From an uncultured Pelagibacteraceae bacterium (GTDB taxonomy: Bacteria > Pseudomonadota > Alphaproteobacteria > Pelagibacterales > Pelagibacteraceae), in NCBI GenBank assembly GCA_902552985.1, contig CACDII010000003.1:62001-126000 (forward strand): a stretch of DNA of 64,000 nucleotides. Direction: 5' to 3'. The stretch's first letter is position 1; the number at the start of each line of letters is the position of its first letter. Made by a program: the position numbers and the translations under genes. Below are positions 38,709 through 47,058 of the stretch, piece after piece. The notes beneath the pieces were generated by a model. That model saw only the letters and a program-made list of their open reading frames with translations, did not search any database and was not told where the DNA came from.

Positions 38709-39443
38709 ATGCTTAAAATAAATAACTTAAATGCCAAAGTTGATAAAAAATCCATTTTAAAAGGGTTTACATTGGAAATAAAGCCTGGTGAAGTGCATGC
38801 AATAATGGGTCCAAATGGATCAGGAAAAAGTACTTTATCGAACATATTATCTGGTAAAAAAGGTTATGACGTATCAGGAGAAATTTTATTCGAAAATAAA
38901 GATTTATTTAAATTAGAAACTGAAGAAAGAGCACATAAGGGTATTTTTTTAGCTTTTCAATATCCTCTTGAGATACCCGGGGTAAACACAAATATATTTT
39001 TAAAAACATCTTTAAATGCAATAAAAAAGGCAAGAGGTGAAAAGGAGCTTGATGCTTTAGAATTTTTAAAACTCGTTAAAGAGAAGGCAAAAGAATTAAA
39101 ATTTGATGAAGAAAAATTAAATAGACAATTAAATGTTGGTTTTTCTGGTGGAGAAAAAAAAAAGAACGAAATATTACAAATGTCTATTTTAAATCCTAAA
39201 CTTTCTATTTTAGATGAAACAGACTCAGGTCTAGATATTGATGCGCTTAGAACAGTAGCTGATGGAGTGAATTCTTTAAGAAAAAAAAATAATTCATTTT
39301 TAATCATAACTCACTATCAAAGATTGTTAGACTATATTAAACCAGATTTTGTTCATGTTTTAATGAATGGAAAAATTGCTAAGTCAGGTGGACCTGAGCT
39401 AGCATTAGAACTTGAAAAAAAAGGATATGAAAGTTTTAATTAA
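38709..39443 (+). CDS. sufC: SUF ATPase SufC
   Basis: ABC-type cytosolic ATPase of the SUF scaffold. 244 aa. Walker A 'GPNGSGKSTLS', Q-loop 'FLAFQYPLEIPGV', signature 'GFSGGEKKKNEI' and Walker B 'LSILDETDSGLDIDAL', where the D-E-T-D-S-G-L-D motif is SufC-specific. No intergenic gap to sufB or sufD. Confidence 0.98.
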   Translation: MLKINNLNAKVDKKSILKGFTLEIKPGEVHAIMGPNGSGKSTLSNILSGKKGYDVSGEILFENKDLFKLETEERAHKGIFLAFQYPLEIPGVNTNIFLKTSLNAIKKARGEKELDALEFLKLVKEKAKELKFDEEKLNRQLNVGFSGGEKKKNEILQMSILNPKLSILDETDSGLDIDALRTVADGVNSLRKKNNSFLIITHYQRLLDYIKPDFVHVLMNGKIAKSGGPELALELEKKGYESFN

Positions 39444-40691
39444 ATGACTGATCAATTAAAATTAGATTTTGAAAAAACCTTAAAAAATATTAATTTTTCT
39501 AAAAACGAAATTGAGACTAGGCAAAATTATTTAAATAAATTTTTAAAAAATGGCATTCCTAACAGAAATCTTGAAAATTGGAAATTTTCTGACTTAAGTC
39601 AAATAATAAAAAAAAATATTGGTGAACTTAGTTTTTATAATGACTATTCTTCTTCAAACAAGATTGATAGTTCAATATTTGTAAGCGGATTAGAACAAAA
39701 TAAAATAGTTTTTGTAAACGGGAGAGTAGAAAAAATTGATTTTCAACACGAGGAAAAAGATAAAATTGAAATAATAGAGAATACAGAATTAAATCATAAT
39801 TTAAAAAATATTAATTCTCTTGTAGATTTGAATAATGCATTCACTAATAAACATTTAAAAATTATTATTAAAAATAATTATGAACTAAAAAAACCATTAA
39901 TTATTTACCATTCGACAAACCAAAAAATAAAATCTAAAAATATTAATACAAGATTAGATTTTTTATTAGAGAAAAACAGTTGTTTAAAAATTATTGATAT
40001 ATTTAACGATTCTTCAGAAAAAAATTTTGTGAATATTTTTTATAATTTTGATTTAAAAAAAGACTCAATTTTGAAAAATTATAAAATAGATAAATTAAAA
40101 AATAATAATATTAAATATTCTTATAATAATATAGATCAGGATGACAACAGTGTATCAGAAACATTCATTCTTTCTGCGGGCTCTAGCTTTTTAAAAAATG
40201 AGATAAACTGTAATTTAAGCGGTAAATATTCATCTGCTTTTGTAAATGGAATATTTTCCCTTAAAGATAAAAATCACCATGAAATTAGAACAAGTATTAA
40301 TCATTTAATTGAAAATACAAAAAGTTATCAATTAATTAAAAGTGTATCTGAGGATGATACTAAAGCTGTTTATCAAGGTAAAATTTTTGTGAATTCTAAA
40401 GCGCAAAAAACTGATGGCTATCAATTAAGCAAAGCAATACTTTTAGATGAAAAAACAGAGTTTAATGCGAAGCCAGAATTAGAAATTTATGCTGATGATG
40501 TGAAATGCTCTCACGGATCTGCATCTGGAAGCTTAGATGATAATTCAATATTTTATTTAATGTCCAGAGGTCTTAATTATAAAGAAGCAAAAGAACTACT
40601 TATAAATGGATTTTTATTAGATGTAGTTAATAAAATTACTGATCCAGAAATAAAAAATTTAATAAAAAATACAATAGGATTAAAAGAATGA
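39444..40691 (+). CDS. sufD: SUF scaffold protein SufD
   Basis: Partner of SufB in the SufBC2D complex. 415 aa. N-terminal helical part with 'NGIPNRNLENWKFSDL', then a right-handed beta-helix. The conserved C-terminal core is 'KAVYQGKIFVNSKAQKTDGY' and 'DDVKCSHGSASGSLDDN', including the His used in cluster assembly. Overlaps sufS by 4 bp. Confidence 0.96.
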   Translation: MTDQLKLDFEKTLKNINFSKNEIETRQNYLNKFLKNGIPNRNLENWKFSDLSQIIKKNIGELSFYNDYSSSNKIDSSIFVSGLEQNKIVFVNGRVEKIDFQHEEKDKIEIIENTELNHNLKNINSLVDLNNAFTNKHLKIIIKNNYELKKPLIIYHSTNQKIKSKNINTRLDFLLEKNSCLKIIDIFNDSSEKNFVNIFYNFDLKKDSILKNYKIDKLKNNNIKYSYNNIDQDDNSVSETFILSAGSSFLKNEINCNLSGKYSSAFVNGIFSLKDKNHHEIRTSINHLIENTKSYQLIKSVSEDDTKAVYQGKIFVNSKAQKTDGYQLSKAILLDEKTEFNAKPELEIYADDVKCSHGSASGSLDDNSIFYLMSRGLNYKEAKELLINGFLLDVVNKITDPEIKNLIKNTIGLKE

Positions 40692-41905
40692 ATATTGATA
40701 ATATTAAAAAGGAATTTCCGATTTTTAATAACAAAGTACAAAATAATGATCTTGTATATCTAGATAGCGCAAATTCATCACAAAAACCTCAGTTAGTTGT
40801 AGATAGAATTTATGATTTTTACACTAAAGAGTTTTCAAATGTTGGAAGAAGTGTTCACTATCTTGCTGTTGCAGCTACAAATTTATATGAAAATACAAGA
40901 GTTTTAGTTCAACAATATATAAATGCCAAAGATAAGAATGAAATTGTTTTTACCAAAGGAGCAACAGAAGCGATAAACCTAGTAGCAAATACTTTTGGTC
41001 AAAAATTTCTTAGTAAAGGAGATGAAATTTTATTAACGGAACTCGAACATCACTCCAATTATGTTCCTTGGCACTATTTAAGACAATCAAAGGGAGTAAA
41101 TATTAGATTTGCAGAAATAAATGAAAACGGAGATGTCACTATAGAGAGTATTGAAAAAAATATAACAAAAAAAACCAAAATAATCGCTATAACACATTTA
41201 TCAAATGTAACTGGTGCAATACTACCTATTAAAGAAATTATAGATTTGGCACATTCAAAAAATATTCCTGTATTGATTGATGGTTGCCAAGGAGCACCAC
41301 ATTTAAAACTTGATATGCAAGAGTTGGATTGTGATTTTTATGCGATCTCATGTCACAAAATGTATGGACCAACTGGACTAGGTATTCTATACGCGAAAAA
41401 AAAATGGCTTGAAGAACTTCCACCATATCAAGGTGGCGGAGGCATGATTAGAGAAGTTAAAAAAGAAGGAATTACTTATGGAGACTTACCAAATAAATTT
41501 GAAGCTGGAACTATGGCAACAGCGCAAGTGATTGCTTTCGGAGAGTCGATTAAATTTTTAAATAAAATTGGAATTAAAAATATTGAAAAGCATGAAAAAA
41601 ATCTAACAATGTATGGTGAAGAAGTGCTTAGAAAAAATAATTCTGTAAAACTAATAGGTAATCCAAAAAATAAAGGATCAGTATTATCTTTTACTTTGGA
41701 TGGAGTTCACGCACATGATATCGCTACAATACTAGATGAAGACGGTGTAGCTATCAGAGCAGGACATCATTGCTGTCAAATTTTGCATGACAAATTGGGT
41801 TTATCAGCAACAGCAAGGGCATCACTAGGTGTGTATAATGTGAAGGAAGATTTAGATAAATTAAATGAATCTTTAAAAAAATGTATAAAAATATTTAACG
41901 GTTAA
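40688..41905 (+). CDS. sufS: Cysteine desulfurase SufS
   Basis: PLP enzyme that takes sulfur from cysteine for cluster assembly. 405 aa. 'YLDSANSSQKPQLVVDRI', PLP Lys in 'DFYAISCHKMYGPTGLGILY', and active-site Cys region 'AIRAGHHCCQILHDKLG'. A type II (SufS) enzyme by the short Cys loop. No sufE is present; SufU next door is the likely sulfur acceptor. One-base overlap with sufU. Confidence 0.97.
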   Translation: MNIDNIKKEFPIFNNKVQNNDLVYLDSANSSQKPQLVVDRIYDFYTKEFSNVGRSVHYLAVAATNLYENTRVLVQQYINAKDKNEIVFTKGATEAINLVANTFGQKFLSKGDEILLTELEHHSNYVPWHYLRQSKGVNIRFAEINENGDVTIESIEKNITKKTKIIAITHLSNVTGAILPIKEIIDLAHSKNIPVLIDGCQGAPHLKLDMQELDCDFYAISCHKMYGPTGLGILYAKKKWLEELPPYQGGGGMIREVKKEGITYGDLPNKFEAGTMATAQVIAFGESIKFLNKIGIKNIEKHEKNLTMYGEEVLRKNNSVKLIGNPKNKGSVLSFTLDGVHAHDIATILDEDGVAIRAGHHCCQILHDKLGLSATARASLGVYNVKEDLDKLNESLKKCIKIFNG

Positions 41906-42378
41906 TGAATTTAAAAGAACTATATCAAGAAATTATTTTGGATCATGGTAAAAATCCTAGAAATTTAAGAAAAACAGACAATTTTAATAAAGATGCTAAA
42001 GGACACAATCCGCTTTGTGGTGATAAAGTACATGTGTATTTAAAACTGGATGAAAATAAAAAAGTAGAAGATATTTCTTTTGAGGGCGAGGGATGCGCTA
42101 TCTCAATGGCTTCAGCATCAATAATGACCGATTTGGTTAAAGGAAAAGATGAAAAAGACGTAAAAGAAATAGTAAGTGACTTTTTACAAATGATTAAAGA
42201 GAAAGATGAAATTCAAACAAATCTTTTAAAAGAGGACGAAAAAACTAAACTAATGTGTTTATCTGGAGTAAAGCAATTTCCAATGAGAGTTAAATGTGCA
42301 ACTTTATCATGGCACACACTAACCTCAGCGATAGATAGATCTCAAAATGAAATTAACACTGAAAATATGGATTTATAA
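41905..42378 (+). CDS. sufU: SufU-like (NifU/IscU-family) sulfur acceptor
   Basis: 157 aa. 'ILDHGKNPRNLRKTDNFNKD' N-terminus, with cysteines in 'HNPLCGDK', 'EGEGCAISMASASIMTD' and 'VKQFPMRVKCATLSW'. The inserted region between the second and third Cys is the SufU rather than IscU pattern. In Firmicutes SufU transfers sulfur from SufS to SufBCD; the same is inferred here. One-base overlap with each neighbour. Confidence 0.93.
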   Translation: MNLKELYQEIILDHGKNPRNLRKTDNFNKDAKGHNPLCGDKVHVYLKLDENKKVEDISFEGEGCAISMASASIMTDLVKGKDEKDVKEIVSDFLQMIKEKDEIQTNLLKEDEKTKLMCLSGVKQFPMRVKCATLSWHTLTSAIDRSQNEINTENMDL

Positions 42379-42677
42379 TGACTCTAAAAGATAAAGTTAT
42401 AGCTGAAATAAAAAAAATTTATGACCCTGAAATTCCAGTAAATATTTATGAATTAGGATTAATTTATGACATTAAAGTTGATGAAAATAATAATGTTAAA
42501 GTTAATATGACATTAACCACACCTAATTGTCCAGTTGCCGAAAGTTTGCCTAAGGAAGTTAAAGATAGTATAATGGAAATAAAAGGAGTTAATAAAGTTG
42601 ATTTAAGTTTGGTTTGGGATCCACCTTGGGATAAATCAATGATGTCAGAAGCTGCTAAATTAGAATTAAATATATGA
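42378..42677 (+). CDS. sufT: SufT/MIP18-family (DUF59) Fe-S maturation factor
   Basis: 99 aa. 'VIAEIKKIYDPEIPVNIYEL', 'LIYDIKVDENNNVKVNMTLT', 'TPNCPVAESLP' with the conserved Cys, and 'SLVWDPPWDKSMMSEAAK'. The family helps deliver Fe-S clusters to client proteins. Lies within the suf operon with a 4-bp overlap to sufA. Confidence 0.93.
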   Translation: MTLKDKVIAEIKKIYDPEIPVNIYELGLIYDIKVDENNNVKVNMTLTTPNCPVAESLPKEVKDSIMEIKGVNKVDLSLVWDPPWDKSMMSEAAKLELNI

Positions 42678-43009
42678 GCGAACAAATAATTAAATTAACC
42701 GACAATGCTGCAACAAGAATTAAAGAGATAATGTCTGAAGCAAAAAATAATTTAAAAGGTGTAAGAGTAGCTGTTGAGTCTGGAGGTTGTGCAGGAATGG
42801 CATATAAAATGGAGTATGCAAAAGAAATTAATCCGAATGATGAAGTAATTGAAGACAAAGGAGTGAAAGTTTTTATCGATTCAGGAGCAATAATGTATCT
42901 TTTAGGAACCGAAATGGATTATAAAAAAGAGCAATTTTCCTCATCTTTTGTCTTTAAAAATCCTAATGAAACTGAAAGGTGTGGATGTGGTGAATCTTTT
43001 AAGGTATAA
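42674..43009 (+). CDS. sufA: A-type iron-sulfur carrier protein (SufA/ErpA family)
   Basis: 111 aa. Cluster ligands in 'VESGGCAGMAYKMEY' and 'ETERCGCGESF' give the C-X(n)-C-G-C pattern of A-type carriers that pass clusters from scaffold to apoproteins. SufA is chosen by its operon position. The stop overlaps the next ORF's start (TAATG). Confidence 0.94.
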   Translation: MSEQIIKLTDNAATRIKEIMSEAKNNLKGVRVAVESGGCAGMAYKMEYAKEINPNDEVIEDKGVKVFIDSGAIMYLLGTEMDYKKEQFSSSFVFKNPNETERCGCGESFKV

Positions 43010-43206
43010 TGTCTTTCATGAGAGATACTAAACATTTAGCAAAGCACTCAAACAAACTTGCTGAAAAAGAAAAAGAAAAAAATCTTTTCAGAAATCAACG
43101 TAAAGCTGTAGAAGCTGGTGCACATGGTACGTTAGAATACACTATTAAAGAAGGTCCTAATAAAGATAAACTGGCTGACGATAAGATTTTAAAAAGTAAA
43201 AAGTAA
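43009..43206 (+). CDS. Small charged hypothetical protein at the end of the suf operon
   Basis: 65 aa, not recognised. Highly charged, with an N-terminal helix-prone stretch 'HSNKLAEKEKEKNLFRNQRK' and a Lys/Asp-rich tail. No Cys, TM helix or signal peptide, so it is probably cytosolic and not a cluster carrier. Start overlaps the sufA stop by one base, which supports real coupled translation. An alternative ATG lies three codons in (MRDTKH). It ends 3 bp from convergent glnA. Confidence 0.65.
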   Translation: MSFMRDTKHLAKHSNKLAEKEKEKNLFRNQRKAVEAGAHGTLEYTIKEGPNKDKLADDKILKSKK

Positions 43207-43209
43207 ATT

Positions 43210-44616
43210 TTAGCAACTATAATACATATCAAATTCAATTGGATGAGGAGTATGCTCGAAATTGTGTATTTCTTCAAATTTTAGAGCAATATAAGCATCA
43301 ATTTGGTCGTCTGTAAAAACTCCACCTTCAGTTAAAAATTTTCTATCGGTATCTAAACTTTCCATAGCTTCTCTTAATGATCCACAGACAGTTGGAATAT
43401 TTTTTATTTCATTTTCAGAAAGGGCATAAAGGTCTTTGTCTAAAGATTTTCCTGGGTTTATTTTATTTTTAACGCCATCTAATCCTGCCATTAACATCGC
43501 AGCAAAAGTTAAATAAGGATTGCCAGATGCATCAGGGAATCTAATTTCACATCTTGCACCTTTTTTATTTAATGTAATTGGAATTCTACAAGAAGCAGAT
43601 CTATTTCGCGCCGAATATGCTAACAGCACAGGTGCTTCAAAACCTGGAATTAATCTTTTATAACTATTTGTTGTAGCATTAGCAAAGGCATTGATAGCTT
43701 TTGCGTGTTTTAAAATTCCACCTATGTAGTGTAAAGCAGTATCTGATAGTCCAGCGTATTTGTCTCCAGAAAAAACCGGTGTATCACCTTTCCATATAGA
43801 TTGATGAGTATGCATTCCCGATCCGTTATCACCTTTAACAGGTTTTGGCATGAAAGTTGCAGTCTTGCCAAATGAATGTGAAACCATATGAACTATATAT
43901 TTATAAAGTTGAACGTTATCAGCTTGGTTTACAAGAGTTCCAAAATACATTCCTAATTCGTGCTGACTTGGAGCTACTTCATGGTGATGTTTTTCAACTT
44001 TAATACCTACGTCTCTTAGGGCTTTCAAATATTCACCTCGCATATCCTGAGCGCTATCAACTGGAGGAACTGGAAAATAACCTCCTTTTATTCCTGGACG
44101 ATGTCCCATATTTCCATTTTCATATTTTCTTCCTGTATTATATGGGCCTTCGGAACTATCTATTTTAAAACTCGTTTCATTCATGTCATTTTTGTATCGA
44201 ACATCATCAAATACAAAAAATTCTGGTTCTGGACCAAAATAAGCCTTATCACCAATCCCTGTAGATTTTAGATATGCCTCAGCCTTTTTTGCTATTCCTC
44301 TTGGGTCTCTTTCATAGGGAGTCTTTTTAACAGCGTCTAAAATATCACAAAAAAGTATTAAAGTGTTATGTGATGTAAAAGGGTCAATAATTTGTCTTGA
44401 TAAATCTGGTTTTAAAATCATGTCAGATTCATTAATTGCTTTCCAGCCTGCTATAGAAGAACCATCAAAAAAAACTCCATCATTCAACATCCCATCATCT
44501 ACGCAAGTAGCATCCATAGTTAGGTGTTGAAGTTTTCCTCTTGGATCTGTAAATCTTAAGTCTACTGACTCAATTTCTTTATCTTTTATTAATTTTATAA
44601 CTTCGCTTGAACTCAT
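43210..44616 (-). CDS. glnA: Glutamine synthetase, type I
   Basis: ATP-dependent ammonium assimilation into glutamine. 468 aa, dodecameric GSI. 'GVFFDGSSIAGWKAINESDM', 'HHHEVAPSQHELGMYFGTLV' and 'GSGMHTHQSIWKGD' carry metal and substrate ligands. 'DKDLYALSENEIKNIP' places a Tyr at the usual adenylylation site, so GlnE-type control is possible. Divergent from ybaK with a 154-bp regulatory gap. Confidence 0.98.
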   Translation of the reverse strand: MSSSEVIKLIKDKEIESVDLRFTDPRGKLQHLTMDATCVDDGMLNDGVFFDGSSIAGWKAINESDMILKPDLSRQIIDPFTSHNTLILFCDILDAVKKTPYERDPRGIAKKAEAYLKSTGIGDKAYFGPEPEFFVFDDVRYKNDMNETSFKIDSSEGPYNTGRKYENGNMGHRPGIKGGYFPVPPVDSAQDMRGEYLKALRDVGIKVEKHHHEVAPSQHELGMYFGTLVNQADNVQLYKYIVHMVSHSFGKTATFMPKPVKGDNGSGMHTHQSIWKGDTPVFSGDKYAGLSDTALHYIGGILKHAKAINAFANATTNSYKRLIPGFEAPVLLAYSARNRSASCRIPITLNKKGARCEIRFPDASGNPYLTFAAMLMAGLDGVKNKINPGKSLDKDLYALSENEIKNIPTVCGSLREAMESLDTDRKFLTEGGVFTDDQIDAYIALKFEEIHNFEHTPHPIEFDMYYSC

Positions 44617-44690
44617 TTTTTATAATATTTTCTTTGTTAGGTCTTTAATTATCAAAAAACAATAAAATAATATTGTTTATTATTGAGATA

Positions 44691-44733
44691 TCACATATGC
44701 ATTTCTCACATAGATAAATGGCAATTAATGTGA
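44691..44733. promoter_or_regulatory. Repeated TCACAT elements in the glnA upstream region
   Basis: TCACAT occurs at 44691-44696 and 44706-44711 (15 bp apart), and its inverse ATGTGA at 44728-44733. The first two extend to T-X-TCACATA, and the third reads TTTTCACATT on its own strand. They lie in the only long gap near glnA. Possibly operator half-sites; no protein can be named. Confidence 0.35.
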
Positions 44734-44770
44734 AAATATCAATTCACAATTTGTTACAATTAATAGTTGA

Positions 44771-45253
44771 ATGGAAAATTTGTTTGAAAAAGAATCAGTA
44801 AAGAGGGTTATTAAAGTTTTAAAAGAATATAACTCTGAATTGAAAGTGGAGGTTTTAAGTAGCTCAGCAAGAACAGCTAATGATGCTGCAAATTCTCTAA
44901 AATGTGAAGTAGGAGCTATTGTGAAGAGTCTTCTCCTAAAGGCAGACAATGGTTTTGTTCTATGTCTTGTTTCTGGTGATAAAAAATGCTCGTTAAATAA
45001 AGTTAAGAAAATTACTGGAAAAAAGGATGTATGTATGGCGAATGCTGAAGATGTTAAAAAAGAAACTGGATATACTATAGGTGGAGTTTCACCAGTCGGA
45101 CACGTTAATACATTAAAAATTATGATTGATGAAAAATTAAATAGATTTCAAGATATTTTTGCTGCGGCAGGACATCCTAATGCAATTTTTAAAATTGACT
45201 TTAAAAATTTAAAAGAAATAACAAGAGGTACAATTTTCGATATATCAGAATGA
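44771..45253 (+). CDS. YbaK/ProX-type aminoacyl-tRNA deacylase domain protein
   Basis: 160 aa. Trans-editing enzyme family that hydrolyses mischarged tRNA (Cys-tRNA-Pro or similar). Catalytic Lys region 'GAIVKSLLLKADNGFVLCLV', then 'TGYTIGGVSPVGH', a signature loop. Stop overlaps the EamA gene by 4 bp. Exact tRNA specificity cannot be read from sequence. Confidence 0.9.
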   Translation: MENLFEKESVKRVIKVLKEYNSELKVEVLSSSARTANDAANSLKCEVGAIVKSLLLKADNGFVLCLVSGDKKCSLNKVKKITGKKDVCMANAEDVKKETGYTIGGVSPVGHVNTLKIMIDEKLNRFQDIFAAAGHPNAIFKIDFKNLKEITRGTIFDISE

Positions 45254-46137
45254 GACAACCAACTTTAACAGATTATATTTTTTTAGTAGTATTAGCTTTA
45301 ATCTGGGCTTCAGCTTTTTTTAATATTAAAATTGCAACTTACTCGTATGGACCAGTTACAATCGCATTTCTTAGAATATTATTAGGCGCTATTCCAGTTA
45401 TTGGACTTTGCTTATTTAAAAAAATTAAAATTGAGGCTTTTTCAAAAGATTGGTACTGGTTTGCATCTATAGGTATTATAAATTTAGTTATACCTTTTTT
45501 TTTAATAGCATATGGGGTTCAAAAAGTTCAAAGCAATCTTGCTGCCATTTTAATGGCAAGTACTCCATTAAGTGCTACAGTTTTAGCGCATATATTTACT
45601 GATAATGAGAAAATAAATTTTATAAAAGTTTTAGGTGTATTAATTGGATTTTCAGGAATAGTTTTTTTATTTTCAGATGATATTTTAATTAATGAAAATA
45701 ATATTTTTTCTGCTCTCTTAATTTTAGGAGGCTCTACTTTTTATGTTATTGGAGGTTTATTAACTTTAAAAGTTAGTAATAAAAAAAATGAAAATGTTAC
45801 AGCATCAATATTAATTTGGGCTACAATATTTTTATTACCAATTACAGCATTCGTTGAACAACCTTGGAATTTACAGCCTCGTTTAGACTCAACAATTTCA
45901 TTAATTTATCTTGGAATATTTTCAACAGGTCTTGCTTGGTTAATGCGTTTTAGAATATTAAAAAATAATGGTTTGGTTTTTCAAGCACAAGTAGCTTACT
46001 TAATTCCAATATTTGGAATAATTCTAGGTTATATATTTTTAAATGAAATAATTACGCCAAAAGTGTTGGTAGCAGTTATTGCTGTAGTATTAGGTATTTA
46101 CTTTGTTAAAAAATCTAATAGTAAAAAAACTATTTGA
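45250..46137 (+). CDS. EamA/DMT-family transporter
   Basis: 295 aa inner-membrane protein with about ten TM helices in two EamA repeats (about 8-140 and 152-288). 'ALIWASAFFNIKIATYSYGP' at the first repeat and 'TGLAWLMRFRILKNNGLV' in the second fit the family. Substrate unknown; members export amino acids or metabolites. The 3' end overlaps the convergent methyltransferase by 8 bp. Confidence 0.93.
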   Translation: MRQPTLTDYIFLVVLALIWASAFFNIKIATYSYGPVTIAFLRILLGAIPVIGLCLFKKIKIEAFSKDWYWFASIGIINLVIPFFLIAYGVQKVQSNLAAILMASTPLSATVLAHIFTDNEKINFIKVLGVLIGFSGIVFLFSDDILINENNIFSALLILGGSTFYVIGGLLTLKVSNKKNENVTASILIWATIFLLPITAFVEQPWNLQPRLDSTISLIYLGIFSTGLAWLMRFRILKNNGLVFQAQVAYLIPIFGIILGYIFLNEIITPKVLVAVIAVVLGIYFVKKSNSKKTI

Positions 46138-47050
46138 GTTTAGCAATCTCCTTAATATGATCAGGTTTTGTTTCACAACATCCTCCAAGAATAGTTGCCC
46201 CATTATCTAAAATTTTTTTTGCAAAATTATAAAAAACTTTTCCAGTTACATCATCTCTTTTTCCAAGTCTAATATTTGGGTTTTTACCAATCTCATTAAA
46301 TTTAGCTGTATTAAAAGCATGAACTGGCAAAGGTTCTTCAACCCCCCAAAGGTTCGCCTTAAAACCGTAGGGAATATTTAAATTTTTAAACTCTAAGCAT
46401 GATTTTTCAACTATTTCTAAAGATACACATGCAGCAATTAAGCCAATCCAATTATTATTTTTATATTTTTTTACTATTTCAGTGATAGTTTCATCAGAAG
46501 GTAGCTTACCATTTTTTTTAATATGTAAACCAACTAGTACAGGCATGTTAAGTTTTTCTGTAATATTAAGAGCAGCTTCTACTTCATTACCACTTGAAAT
46601 TACATCAAGATAAAAAAAATCTACGAAAGGTTTAATTAAATTAGCTTGATCAGCAAAGTCTTTTTTAATTACATTCATTTCTCTTAAGTCAGAAACATAG
46701 GTATCGTTTTGTGCGGGCAAACAACCAGCTATATAAATGTTTTTTTTTGACTTTTCTCTGGCTTTAACAGCCAATTCTCCAGCTTTAATATTTAAATAAT
46801 CAAATTTGTTTTCAACTTTATTTTGTTTTAGTCTTTGTCTTCTACTACTAAAATTATTTGTAACGATTACATCTGCACCAGAATTTATAAACGATAAGTG
46901 AGTATTAACAACTAGATCGTGGTATTTTTCATCGAGTAAGGCAGTAGAAGACCACAAAGTCCCTTTACCAACTAAACCATTTGCAAGAAGTTCTTGACCC
47001 ATTCCCCCATCAAGAATTTTAGTTTTATTAAAAAAATTTTTATTTATCAT
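46130..47050 (-). CDS. Homocysteine S-methyltransferase family protein
   Basis: 306 aa, Zn-dependent methyltransferase barrel. 'ILDGGMGQELLANG', 'ADVIVTNNFSSRRQRL', the first Zn Cys in 'GLIAACVS' and the pair in 'ILGGCCETKPDHIKEIA'. B12-independent; the methyl donor (S-methylmethionine, betaine or another) cannot be read. A gap of 8 bp follows the TPR gene, so there is no room for a SAM riboswitch directly before it. Confidence 0.9.
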   Translation of the reverse strand: MINKNFFNKTKILDGGMGQELLANGLVGKGTLWSSTALLDEKYHDLVVNTHLSFINSGADVIVTNNFSSRRQRLKQNKVENKFDYLNIKAGELAVKAREKSKKNIYIAGCLPAQNDTYVSDLREMNVIKKDFADQANLIKPFVDFFYLDVISSGNEVEAALNITEKLNMPVLVGLHIKKNGKLPSDETITEIVKKYKNNNWIGLIAACVSLEIVEKSCLEFKNLNIPYGFKANLWGVEEPLPVHAFNTAKFNEIGKNPNIRLGKRDDVTGKVFYNFAKKILDNGATILGGCCETKPDHIKEIAKLK

Positions 47051-47058
47051 TTACAAAA

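Noticed and set aside
46130-47058. SAM riboswitch before the homocysteine methyltransferase gene
   Set aside because: Only 8 bp separate it from the upstream TPR gene; no leader RNA fits there.
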